A stretch of DNA of 64,000 nucleotides from positions 90,300 to 154,299 of the forward strand of contig NZ_FMVJ01000010.1 in NCBI RefSeq assembly GCF_900102135.1, given 5' to 3'. The notes beneath the pieces were generated by a model. That model ran no database searches, was not told the DNA's origin, and worked only from the letters and a program-made list of their open reading frames with translations. Shown piece after piece: positions 48,223-61,204 of this stretch; position 1 is the stretch's first letter, and each line of letters begins with the position of its first letter. Position numbers and translations under genes: made by a program. Source of the DNA: Microvirga guangxiensis (lineage in GTDB: Bacteria; Pseudomonadota; Alphaproteobacteria; Rhizobiales; Beijerinckiaceae).

Positions 48223-49048
48223 GGTTTTGTCGCAAACATTTTATTTCAGAGTTTCAGCTACTGGGATGGAGGCTTCAGTATCGGGGGAATTGATGTTCAA
48301 GGGCAGGAATTTTGATCGCTCGGTGATCCTGCTCTGCGTCCGATGGTATCTGGCTTACAATCTCAGCCTGCGCAATCTTGAGGAGATGATGGCCGAGCGC
48401 GGCATCTCCATCGATCACGCCACCATCCATCGGTGGACGCTACGTTACGCCCCACTCCTTCTGGAGCAATTCAACCTCCGCAAGCGGGCCGTCACCGGGA
48501 GGTGGCACATCGATGAAACCTACATCAAGGTGCGTGGACGGTGGACCTTTCTCTATCGAGCTATCGACAGCAACGGTGATACCGTTGAGTTCTGGTTCAG
48601 CGAGCGGCGCAACCTCACCGCTGCCAAACGCTTTCTGGCCCGAGCACTGAAGCGGAATGGCCGTCCGGGACGGATCATCATCGACGGCAGCCAGACTAAT
48701 CGCGAGGCGATCCTGTCCTGTGACACGGTGGACAGACTACGGAACACGTCTCGGCTAAAGCTGACGCCAATCAGGATCCGGCAGAGCCAATATTTGAATA
48801 ACCTCATTGAGCAGGATCACCGTGCGATTAAGCGGCGGGTGCGGCCGATGCTTGGGTTCAAGTCCATAGACAGCGCCCGTACGATCCTGAGCGGTATTGA
48901 GATGGAGCACATGATGCGCAAGCAGCAGGCGAAGTACGCCTGCAATCCGCAGCCTTCACTTGCAGAACAGCCCGACCTGCACCCCACCGGAACCCGAGAA
49001 GGAACGGAAGCCCAAGGCGCAACGCCAATCCACAGGCACGACACAACA
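48223..49048 (+). mobile_element. IS6-family element, copy B, right end inside the substituted tract
   Basis: The left repeat GGTTTTGTCGCAAA (48223-48236) is normal. The right repeat is expected at 49035-49048 from the spacing in copy A and should read TTTGCGACAAAACC. The actual bases are GGCACGACACAACA: all three T and one G are replaced, while 9 of 14 positions, including CGAC, agree. The element therefore runs about 780 normal bases and enters the T-depleted tract before its end. Confidence 0.7.
48293..48991 (+). pseudogene. IS6-family transposase (copy B) with substituted C-terminus and lost stop codon
   Basis: A normal IS6 transposase for ~226 residues: 'NLSLRNLEEMMAERGISID', 'RWHIDETYIKVRGRWTFLY', 'GRIIIDGSQTNREAIL' and 'NNLIEQDHRAIKRRVRPM' hold the DDE residues. 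Up to SLAEQ it matches copy A. Then copy A's FGLLAA-stop reads PDLHPT-Gly here (TTC to CCC, GGT to GAC, CTC to CAC, GCT to CCC, GCC to ACC, TGA to GGA). From the ATG to the stop or its substitute both copies are exactly 699 bases. The open frame then runs on to 49117 with junk residues. The enzyme core is intact, so activity is possible. Confidence 0.8.
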
Positions 49049-52000
49049 ACATCAAGCACACCGCCAACAACAAACACCAAGCGGGAACAGCACCCCACCG
49101 AGGCCCGCCCGAGGTGAGCACCCACGGAGGGAGCAAGCAGGCAACCCACCCGGAGGGCTAATGCGGGAACAACCCGAACGCCCATCGCCCACACCAAGCC
49201 GAGACGCACACAGCAGACTGCACCGAGAGCCCGCCAATCAAAGAAGGGCAACGCCCCCACAGAACCCATCCAGCGCCCAACAATCACCACGCCGCCCGAA
49301 CGACCCCCACCGGCAGCCACACCCACACAGACACAGACGACCCGAACACCACCCGAAACAACAAACTAAGAACAAAACAGCCCCGGCCGGACGGCCACGA
49401 CACACGGGGACCCCCCACCTGAACGCAACGGGCAAGGAGGCAACCCGAGCAAACCCCTCAGACAGCAAAACAGCCAGACACGGCAACAACTCGACCAACC
49501 AGAACACGCGAATCCAGTAGGACTGCAGGACCGGCGACACCCCACCCGCCCCCCGACCGAAACACCCGGGACCATCCTCCACTCAGACACCACCGAAGCC
49601 AAAGAAAGCCAGAAAGGCAGCCACCAACGAGGACCGAACCCCCAGCTCGAAACCACCCACGACAACCAGCCCAGCCGCGCCTCAGGATCAGGACACAGCG
49701 AACAAACACGAGGATGAGCCAGAACGCCCGCCCACGAAATCGTCGAGAACAAAGGCAGGCTGCAACAAGAGGAAAACCACCACCGACCAACCCCCACCCA
49801 CCAGCCCGCCCCACAAACAGGAGGGCACTACCCAACACCCAGCACCAGAGGGGCCATCCCCCGCCCCGACAACAACAACACCAAAGCCGGAATCAACCCA
49901 CCAAACCGAGACCCTGCGACACACCGGCCACCAGACAACCCGGCGGCGCCATGCCAAAGAAGAAACCCATACGCAACTCCCAAACGCCGAAGCGCACACG
50001 CAGAACACACGCCACGCCGAAACAAGCCACCGAGCCACGGAGCGAGATGACGCAAAACGGGAAGAACAACAGAAACGCCAGCGGGAACACGTGAAGGAAA
50101 CACAGCACCGTAAACGATTCCGCCTCGCCGCCCGACACAGCAAACCAGAAGGCCGAGACAGAGCCAGACCGCAAAGCCATGGACAACAGCACCCCACACA
50201 AGCCTTCAGGCACGCAGCCCAAGGGAGGCAACGACAACAACAGCCGGCGCTCGTACAAGAACACAGCCACGACCGCCGCAGTGCCGCACGACGACGACAG
50301 GAGAAACACCAGGCACCCCAACGACCGCACCAGCATACAGCACCAATGCGAACACACCGGCACAACCAGGGAAAAGCGCAAAACGCACAAGCGCATCAGC
50401 AAGCCCTCCGACCAGAACCCCGCGACGCCGAGCAAAGCAGAACCGCCCCACAAGGAGCACGGCAGCAAAGAGACCGAGATCGCCACCACCACAGACAGCC
50501 ACGCCGCCAAGACGACCCAAACCACACTGGCGCCGCAGAAGAAGAACGAACGCGCCCCGCCCGAGGCCAGCCCGATCGCCCCGGCGACCGCACCCACAAA
50601 CGCAATGACCACCAAGACAAAAAGCGGACAGGACAGCACCGCGAACGAGAAGAGCGAAACCCCGCCCTTGGCCAGCACCGACGTGGCCCAACAGCAGAAC
50701 ACGGCACCAACAACCCAAACGCCGAAGCCAACCGCAGCGACGGGCACCCCGGACAACAACGAGGCCAGCAGCCTCCACAGGCCCCCAGAGAAGCGCTGCA
50801 AGCGGACAAGCACGGCGCCGGGAAAGACCAAGGACAGGACCATCCGCGAAAGCGCCGACAGGCCCAACGACAACAACAAACCAAAGCACGCAGACGAAAA
50901 AATCCCGACCAGGGAAGAAACGATCCCGCAAGCCGGACAAGTGAAGAGGAAATAGACGAGGCACCCAAACCCGCAAACAGGCGACACCTCCAGCCCCGCA
51001 AACCAACCGAAAAAGCCCGGCCAGTCCCCGCCCCCCCTGAACACCAAGGTAGAGAACAGCAACACAGACGACCTCAACAAGCAGGACGACAGCGTCCGAG
51101 AATAGCCGGAGCACAGCACAAGCAGCACGGACCTCAGCTACCGATTCCCGAGCAAAACCCAAGGACAACGAGTCCCAACCAGCGCCGAGAAGCCTCCCCA
51201 AAGTCAGATCAGCGGACACAACGACAACAACAGCCAAAAAAAGACGACACAGCAAAAGATCCGACCATCAGACAAACAGGAGCCACGGACCGGGCTACCC
51301 AAACACAAACAGACCCAGCAACCGAGGAACCAACCGCGGCCAGAAACCAAGCGAAAACCCACGAGCGCAACCTGCCGCACAAGGGAGAGCCACGAACCCA
51401 AAAGAAGCAACGAGCGAAGCAGACAGCACGCCCCCGAAACGCGCCGCCGAGAACCCGCCACACCAAGGCAACCAACAACCCCCAACAGCGACACTACCAA
51501 AACGACGCGAGCCCACGACTTCGCGACAACCAGCGCCGAGACCAGCCCGCGTCAGAAATCCACAACAAAAGCAAACCCGGCAAGCAAGCGCAGGACGCAG
51601 CCGCCCACCTACGCACCCCGCAACTGAACCACCAAAGCCACAAGCCCCATAACGACCTCCCCAAAGAACCACGCCGACAAAACGACCGCAAGGAAGGCAG
51701 CCGACACCACACCCGAGAGACCAAAAACGCAAGGCAGCAACACAGCGGGGTCATAAACGCCAAAAACCAGAAAGAACAGCCAGAAGCAGGCCGCCCCCAC
51801 GCAGCAGGCCACGAAAGCAAGCTCCCGAAAGCACAGACGACCGCACGAACAACCCAAGATCAGTATCCCGGCAGCAAAAACCGGCGCGTGCAAAACCCGC
51901 GCAAGATAGGAACAGACGAGCCCGAGCATCCGGACCCCAGCAAAAAGCCGCCGACCACCCAACGACCAAAAGCGCGCAAGAGCCCGCGCCAAGAAGATAG

Positions 52001-55000
52001 CCACCCCGACCAAACGAGACAGCCCCAAACCCCCAAACACAGGCCGCCACTGCAGGCGCAGCGCCGCAAAAACCACAACGACGGAAGTCACCCCGACAAA
52101 CCCGCCGGAAGAGCCACAAAGCAACGACGATGACGCGAAGCCTCCACCGGAGCCGCCACAACAAGAAAGCACCGACACCGGCCGGCCCCGACCAAGACCG
52201 GAATACCCCCCAACCAGCCCACGAACCCTCCGCGAACAAGGCCAACAAAACCAACACCAAAATCCTCGCACCCGATATCCCCCTCGAACCCACCGCAAGC
52301 AGGACCCAGGAGACCACGGAAAAAGCGAACCCAACCACCGGCGAGACGCCGAGAACGAACCACACGAGCAGCCAAGAGGCGCACCCCGCACCACCCCCCA
52401 CCACACCCCAAAAGGGGCAAGCACAGCCGAACACGGCGAGAACCACCGGCAACAACCCCGGCTGCGAGCACCTCGCGAGCACAATCACCAGCGAGGCCGA
52501 CACGCACAGCAGAAGACGGCTCCGAAGCAACCACCCGACAGCCCCACTCGCCGCAACCGACAGGGACAGCGAGAAAAGGGACAAGGAGAACAACAAGGCC
52601 GCCCGGCTCCAACGACGCGAAAAGCCCAAAACCACCGCCACGAACGACCACGAGTAAGCAACCCCAGCGACCACTCCTCCGAAACCAACCAACAACAACT
52701 ACCCGACGAAGAACAAAGCGCCCACACGAACCGCAGGAAGCCCCACCAACAACCACGGAAAGCCGACGCCAGGACAGAGCCGCCGGACCCGCCCAAAACC
52801 GAGCCCCACAGAGGCTCAAAGAATGAGAACGCGGTCACACGACCGCAAGACAACACGCTGAAAGAGCAGCCAGCCCAAGCCACCCCCAAGCCACCCCGCC
52901 GGCACCTAGAAGCCCCACAACAATCCCAGCCGCCAGAACCTCCAACAAACGAAGACGAAAAAACCCACCACCCCCAACAAACCCACGCCCCAGAACGCGC
53001 CCAACAGCGAATCACCCCAACAACTCAAGAGGCGCAAGCAAAGAAAGCCAAGCGAAACCGCCAACTCCCACGCGGACCAAAAACACAAAAAAGCCCGAGG
53101 CCAAGCGAAAGACCCCAACCGAACCACCCACAACAATGGCGACACGGACGAAGCCAGGCACAGGAAACGAAGCAAGCCGCCCACCGCCAAACACGCCAAA
53201 AGCAAGGCCATCAAGCACAAGGACCGACCCAACGGGAAAGACAGCGACGGAACCAAGAACAAACCGGAGCCGACACCGTCGCGCCAGAAACAGACCCGAC
53301 AACAGCACCAGTCAACGCGGACGCTAAACCCAACAAGCAGACCGAAAAGCCAATACCGCATAACCGCACCGAACACGATCACCGCCCCGACAACCCCCAC
53401 GTGCCATCGACGCCACAGGCCAAGCACGCGCACAACGACCCCAGGAACCGGGACGGCACCAACTGGAGCCACAAGCCCAGCAAACACCACGAGAAAAAGA
53501 CCGCCAACAACCAGCCGGCGCTCGCCAAGCAAGACCACCCGCTCGCCACCCGAGCCCGGAACCAAAACAAACAATGCTCCAGCAACAGCCCCCGATGGAA
53601 CACCGAACCCGCAACCCACAACGACCCCCAGGCAACATGCGCAACCGCCGACCACGACCCCGAGACCCCCACCCTGACCCCAAACCCAAACTAAGTCAAC
53701 GACAAGCGCAAGGCCGCAAACGACACCGAGCGACCCCCACCCCACACCAAAAGCAACACCGCAACCGCCATCCGAGGCAGAACCGCGCCCGCAGGCCCCA
53801 GGACCGGCGCAAACGCAAGCCCGCAAAAACGAGCCACGAGCCGCAACCGGAACGGGAACGCCAAGCCAAACACGGCCAAACCCGGACCAGCCGGCAAGAC
53901 CGCCCGGGAGTCGACGCGCACCCACAGAACGCCCAAAACGCCCAAAGACCGAAAGCCCACCACCGCGGTCAGCAGAGGCGAACCCCCGAAACCCCCCCCA
54001 CACCCACAACCCCGACCCGCCCAGAGGGCAAAGCCGAACCCCGACCCACACCCAACACCCTCAACAGCCCCCAAAACACAACCGCTCTCCGCCGGCGCCC
54101 CCGACAAGAAGCCCCCGCCCAAGCAAGCGGGCCGCACCAAGCAAGAGCCAGGGACCGACCCGAAGCAGGAACCCAACCCAAGCACCCAAGAGCCAACGCC
54201 GCCGCCAAAGCGCCCGCAAAGCAGGCGGGCCAGATCCCGATGCAAGCGGCGAACACCGCGGGCGAGACCAGACCCCCGACAAAGACCGACACAACCCACC
54301 ACCGCAAACATCGAAACAACCGCAAACACAGCCCAACCCCAGGAACAGGAAGGCCACCGAGCGCCATAAGACCTCAAGCCACACCGACCAGCAACGCCCG
54401 AGAGAATACGGGCACCAGCGCCTCGCGCATCAATAAGCCCGACAACCGCGACGGGCCCACTGCCCAAGCGAACGCGGAGACCACCGGCAAGCCCGGGCAG
54501 ACGGCCAGCCACCCCCCCGGCACGGAGAGTACCCCCCACGCCAACACCCCGGCCACCACCGCCCCGATCCACCACCCCACACGAACCACGAACATGCCGA
54601 CCTCCCGCGCCGCGGCAAACCCACCCATTCGCAGCACGCACAGCAACCCCCAGCCGCACGAAGCCGGCACGCCCCCCCAGGAAAAGGAGCAAACCGCCAA
54701 ACCCACCAACGACCCCAGCTGGCCGCAAGCCACGAACCGCACCAACGAACCGAGACGCGAGAGCGAACCCCAGAGCAACGCCACCTCGCCCCCCGGCCCC
54801 GCGGAAATGGCCCTCCACACCGGGCAGTACACCGACAAGTCACCACTCGAGCCGACCACGCCCGACACGACCTACGCCGAAGACGACCCAAAAACCATCC
54901 AAACCACCAGCAACCCCGACAGGAAAAACCCCCCCGCCCCCGCGAAAGAGACAGGAAAAGACAACAACCACGCGAAAGCCGCAGAGAAGACGCCCGCCGC

Positions 55001-58000
55001 AAAGGCCAGAGACGCCAGAAACAACAACCTCACAACCACGCCCACCGACACAGAAGAAGCGACCACCACGCCCACGGGGCGCCTCCGCAAGCCCGCAGAC
55101 CGCGACCACGCGCCGAAGCAAACAGCCAACCCCCGCGACCTCCAAAACAGCAAGCCGCTGGCGACCCACAGCGTCACCACCCACAGGAAGAACCCCATCA
55201 AAACCAACAAGACGAACCCCACCAACACAGCGTTCAACGAGCACAGCCACCAAACCGACAAGAAGACAGGACCGATGCAGGACCGGGACGACATCAACGC
55301 CCCGACCACGGCCCCGACCAAGCCGAACCAAACGCTCAAGCAGAACCTCACGACGATCCGCACCAGCCACAACACGATGATCACCCGCCTGAAGACCCCT
55401 CGCGCCGACCAGCCGAGCGACGCCACCACCAACGCAAACCATAGACACCATACCCACCACGACCGGAACGACGCCAGCAGGCCCACGATCGCCAACAGCG
55501 ACACCCACAGCACGAAAGCGGACGGCACCCCGGTCCCAAACCAGACGATCACCACCAGCCCCAACACAAGAGAGACAACAATCCGCAAAGACACCAAGAA
55601 CCGCCCCACAACCGCCGCCAGGCACGACGAAGACCAAAGACCCAAGCCCGACACCGACCACCCGGAGACGCAAACCACGAAGCCCACGGGCGAGCCCCCG
55701 AAAAAGGAGGACGCCAGCTCCAAGAGCGCCACCGAGACCAGCACCCTCCATGCCCAGACCGCCACGCCACCAAAACAGCCAAACAAGAAGCCGGACACCA
55801 AGGCGAACATCACCCATACCCCCCACGACCCGACCCTCAAGACCATGATCACCAACCGGGCCAAAACAGCCGACAACAGCACGCCTTCCCCCACAACGAG
55901 CCCAACGGCACCGGCGGAGCAAGCAAAGGCAAGGAAAAACCCGACAACACCAGCCAACAGGAGGACCGCGCCAGCGCACCCACCGGCGAAAGGCCGAGTG
56001 CGCCGCAGAGGCGCACGAAGCGCGCAGCCAAACCGGGCCCCCTGCGCCCCGCAATGGGACACCCCCTCGAAAACCCGATCACGGACACACATGCCAGACC
56101 CCCCGGGCGCGCCCGGAGGACAAAGACGCGCGCCGACAGCGCCACGCCTGCCTCGATCGCAAGCATCACCAGAAAGACACACGGGAGCGGGACCGACAAC
56201 AAGACCAAAAGCAGGCCCGAGACGAACAGCCACGCCTGGGAGGCCAAGGACCACAACGCCGCCAACAGCAGCAGGACCGAGCGAACCGGAAGCAACGCCC
56301 CGCCAAGGACCACGCCCAACCGCAGCCCCCCGCACAACGCCCTCACAGACGAGATCACCAACGCGCAAAACCCGAAGGCGACTACAAAGCACCAACCCCT
56401 GGCAACCCACGACGTACACCCCAAGCCGCCGACCGCAACGCCGACCAACAAGGTGTCCAGCACCACCCCCCACAGCACCAGCACCACCCGCGAGAGCACG
56501 TACCCGACCATCCCCCCAAGGCGGGGGATACGCAACCCAGCGAGCACCAACGGCCCCACGCCGGGGCGAAGCAGCCCCCCGAGGATGGCCAAGACGGCGA
56601 ACAACCAGCACCCGGACACACCCAGCACGCCCACCAACGACACCCGCACGAAACAGATGCCAAGCCCAGGCAGCACCGCCACCATCCCGGCCAAGCCGGA
56701 GAAGGCCGTCCTGAACCGTCTCACCACCACCCGAGGCGGATCCGCGGCGATCCCGGTCAGCCGTCCGCCCCCACTCATCCCGGAGAAACCGACGAAAAAA
56801 GCGGACGCGGCAGAGGAATGCGCCAGCACCACCGAAACCGCGCCCTCGAAAGCAACGCGCAAAACCGCACAAAAACCCGCGAAGAAGCAGCAAACCAAGA
56901 CGCGCAGGCGCAGCCCAAAGACCAGCAACACAAAGAAGTGACCCCCAAGAGCCTTGAACAGGTCCCCGCAGACCCAGACAGCAGCGCCACACACCATCAG
57001 CGAACAACACCCGAACAGGACAGACACCGGAACGAAGCAGGGAAAGCCCCCAACAAAAAACGAGCCCACCATCAACGAACAGAACACCGACTACAGGAGG
57101 CGAAAACTCAGACGCGCCAAGAAAGACACGCACAAAGAGGCCCAGGAAACACTCACAACCGCGAACACCAAAAACCACAACCAGACGAACCCCGCGGACC
57201 GCGACTCGACCAAAAAGGAGAAAACCAGCGAGAGACCCGCCCGACACCGCCAAAACAAACTCAGCACCAACAGCGAGGCGCCGCACCCCCCGAGCAATCA
57301 CGCCTACAACGCCTACGCCGACCAAACCAGAGAGCAGAGGGCCAGAAAGCCCACACAGGCCAGCCCCAAAGCGACCCACCAAATGGAGGCACAGAAGAAC
57401 CAACACCGCAACGAGAGCGAACAACACGAAAAAAGACCTCAACAGCCATGACAACAAGAACCAAAAGCCAACCAAGCACGCAACCCAAGGAAACCCCAGC
57501 TCGGCCAACGGAGCAACCCAGAAACCCCCCCTGGAAGGACACAAAGCAAGCACGAAAAAGCCCGCGAACACCAACGCGAGGGCTGCCACGAAGAACGGGG
57601 CCGCCTCAACCCGGCCGCAAGGCAACGCTGCGCAACAAAAAGGAGGCGGCCCCACCAAACAACCCCCAGAACGAAAGACCTCGCGGAAATGCCCCGGCAG
57701 ATCGGCCCCCAGAAACCCGCCAGCCCCGGCCACGAAGGCGCAGACTTCAAAGCCGCCCGACAGCAAGGGCCTACCCCCCACATAGGCGGCCTCAAACAGA
57801 GCGCACCCCGACGCGAAACCCCCAAAAGCAGGACACCAAGCCCAAAACACCCAAGGACCGAACGGGCCGCACGAAACCTTCACCCCCTCCTAGAGCTCAA
57901 GGACCAGAACGCAAACAACCGCCCCAAAGGGACCCGACTGAACCGCGGGAGCGGCAGACGGCCCCACCAGAGCGGCCAGGAGAGCACGGGCAGAAAAGCC

Positions 58001-61000
58001 AAGAGACGCAGACGCAAACCTCGCTGAACCACCAGACCAGAACGGACGCGCAGGAAAGTCCCGACCAAGATCCCAACGACCGGCACCACAACCACCGGAC
58101 GGCGCAAGACGAAACGGGACACCCCGCCCCCACCCGCGAAGACCCCCGACAGCCGGACAGAAGCAAAAAGAAACAGAGCCCCGCGTCACAAAGGGTCCCA
58201 AAAAAGCGGCAAGAGCACAGCAGACGGACCCGAACGCCCAAAACCCCCGAACCACACCGCATCCGACGGAACCAAGACGGACGAAGGAGCCGACCCGCGC
58301 AGCAAGACGACCAACGACGGAGGCACAAACAACGCCATCAACCAGCGCACGAAAAAGACCCACCGGATCCAGACCAGCATCGAAACGCTCAGCCCCAGAG
58401 CCGCCGGACGCGGCCGGAAGACGGCCCCAACCAACGCGAAAGAGGCACAGCACGAGAAAAACGACGATCCACACCCCGAGCAGAAAAAAAAGACCCACAT
58501 ACTCAAAGCACAGAACAAAGAAACAACCCTGACCATCAACAAACTACAAAAAAACGAAACAAAGACGCAGCCGACAACCGCTCAGGGACAAGTCGCCGCA
58601 GCACACCAAGACCCGACCGCCTGGAAGCAGCCGCAGAACAAACCAGAACAGGGCAAACAGCGCCAGAACCAATGCGAAGGCAACGACGAACAGGACGACA
58701 AGCCACCCTCCGAGACAAAAAAAAGAAGACACAAGAAACCCTCAACCCCCAAGGCAGCAATATGACCGGCCACATCCGGGAGAAAAGGACCAAAGAAAAA
58801 AACAAAACCAGCCCTAAGGCAAAAACACGCCGAACCGCTGGCAGGAAGACGAACCCAAAACGCGCCCGTAAAAGCCTCCAACAACACGCAACGAAAGAAA
58901 GAACCCACCACAAGAACGCAAAACAACGCCGGACCAAGCAAGAACAAGAAAAAGACCCGACAAAACGAGCCAAGTGCACCACCGCCGAGCCCCAGTCCCA
59001 CCAACCGAAAGCTCAAGAAAAAAAGAACGCGCAGAACAAACACAAGAACAAACAAGACACCCCGAGCGCGCCCAAGCACCCGAACAGCCGCCATCCCGAA
59101 GAAGAACCAAAGAAAGCAAGCACCAAACAACCTAACCCACCCCAGCTCACGACAGACCAATTCGAATAAGAACCCCGAAGCGGAACGAAACCAGGAAGAA
59201 AAACCAGCCAGCGCCAACCGCAACAATCAGGAGCAGACCCATAAGAACCCCAGCGAGCACCAAAAGCACCCCAACATACTGAACGAGCTCGTAGGACGAG
59301 CCGATCAAGACCAACAGCGCCACAACAACAGCACAAGCGGCATCCAAGTACACCACAACCGCAGAGACGTCCCGAACCACCATCTGCCCCACAACACCAA
59401 AGAAGAACTACCCCCCAACGACCACACCGAGCCCAACCAACTCGACAATGAGATCACCACAAAGATCGCCCAAACAAACCGTCAGAACCGCGCGCACGCC
59501 GCAATCCGGCAGAGCATCCCCGCACGACACCAAGAAATCACCACCCGTCAGCGCAGCATCGAGAACGCAGAACAACACGCCGCCCGCCTAACCGGAAACG
59601 GCACCCCGGATCACGCGCCAAAGACCCCTGAAACCGCGAACGGAAAGACTCACAACAACAGCAGCGACCGCACGGCGATGGAACTCAAAGACAAGCAGCT
59701 GCCCAATGAAACCCGCGAGATCCGCAACAAAAACGGAGTAGGACACAAAGCCAGACCCGACAGCAAAAACCAGCAGACCGCCCTTCACCGCCAGAACCAG
59801 CAACTACGTGAGACCCACTTCACAAGAAACATCCGAAAGCAGAAGGAACGAAAAAACGATGGCCAGGCGGACAAAGAAAAACAGCCAAAGCCCCAACAAA
59901 GCGCAAACAGCCCTGAAATACAAGACAAAGAAAAACAGCAACAGCACCAAAACGCCGAACCCCATAGTCAGCCACACGAACCGAAACAGGCCCCGAGCCG
60001 AGATAGGACAGCCACCATGATCGGACTCAACCAACCAACCCTACAGAGCCGCAATGAAACCTACCCCACCACGGAGAGAGACCAGCGGGAACGCACAAGA
60101 AGACAGGACGAAACGCCCAAAGAGCAACAGCAGGGTACACACCTCGAGAACCACACAAAGCACCAGTGGGTTACCGCCTAGCGGAGAACCCGGAAAGCAA
60201 CATCGTCGGACGCCAGCCGCAAGGAAAAAAACAACCGGAAAACTCAAGGCGGAGACAAACGGACAGCAGCATGCCAAAAGAGAGGCGCACCCCAACACAC
60301 AAAAACGCAGCTCCAGGAAGCCGCTGTAAGGAGCAATCAAGAAACACCAAAAACAAAAAGAACAGAAGGTGAACGGTCAGAAAAAATCCAGCACCCAGAG
60401 AAGCAGGCACAGCAGCAACCCCAAGAGAGAATCAAGTGCAAAGCCCACAAGGGAAAAAGCCCCAACAAAACGACCAGCCAACCGTCTGAACCGCAAAGAA
60501 ACACCGAAAGGGGACGGCTGAGACCTGCACGCCGACCCCGCACGCTGTTCACCAACCGCGATCCGGCCAGACAGCGGAAGAAACCGCCGAGCCGCCCACC
60601 ACAGGCCGAAGGCCCGACCGCGCCACTCCCCAGACGCGAACAAACACCCATCGGCCGCAATCAGCCCGCAAAACGAACCCGTAGCAACGACACCAACAAA
60701 ACCACGGCACACACCCAAAGCCAAGGGCCCGCCCTAATCGATGACCACGGCAGCAGCCGCAACACAAACCACCCCCACCTGGCGACCCACAGCCACAACG
60801 CAGACAAGAGGCGGCAGGTCAAACCACGGCAAATACACGCCCAAGACGAGGCCAACGCGATCGAGAACCGCACCAACCCTCCACGCCAACGCCCACAAAC
60901 AACCAAGGAGAGCCGCCACTAACCATACCGAGAAGCAAAACAGGAAGGAACCGCGTACCGAAGGCGCAACAGCCCAAGCCCCCACCACGACAGCCCGGGA

Positions 61001-61204
61001 AACACCATATGGAACATCCAGGAAAGCACGCAAGAGACCAAGAGCCAGCAGAACCACGCCCAGGAACCAAACAAGACCACCAAACAGCCAGAACAACAGC
61101 CGGCCAGCCCCCCAGCAAACAAGCCGAACGCCGCCATCATCCACCCAAACCAGACAACAGCCACACAGCCCGACCACGAGCGCGCCAAGGCCAGATCCGC
61201 AAGC
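49049..61204. other. Interior of the tract, no identifiable gene
   Basis: About 12 kb in which no ancestral gene could be named. Long open frames on both strands (for example 54872-57883 minus, 53574-56714 plus) have no motif and follow from the base composition. Subregions differ: 55.9-56.8 kb is more G+C-rich, while 58.4-60.4 kb is A-rich, as expected if different genes and spacers lay here before substitution. Genes of either strand could be hidden in it. Confidence 0.7.
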
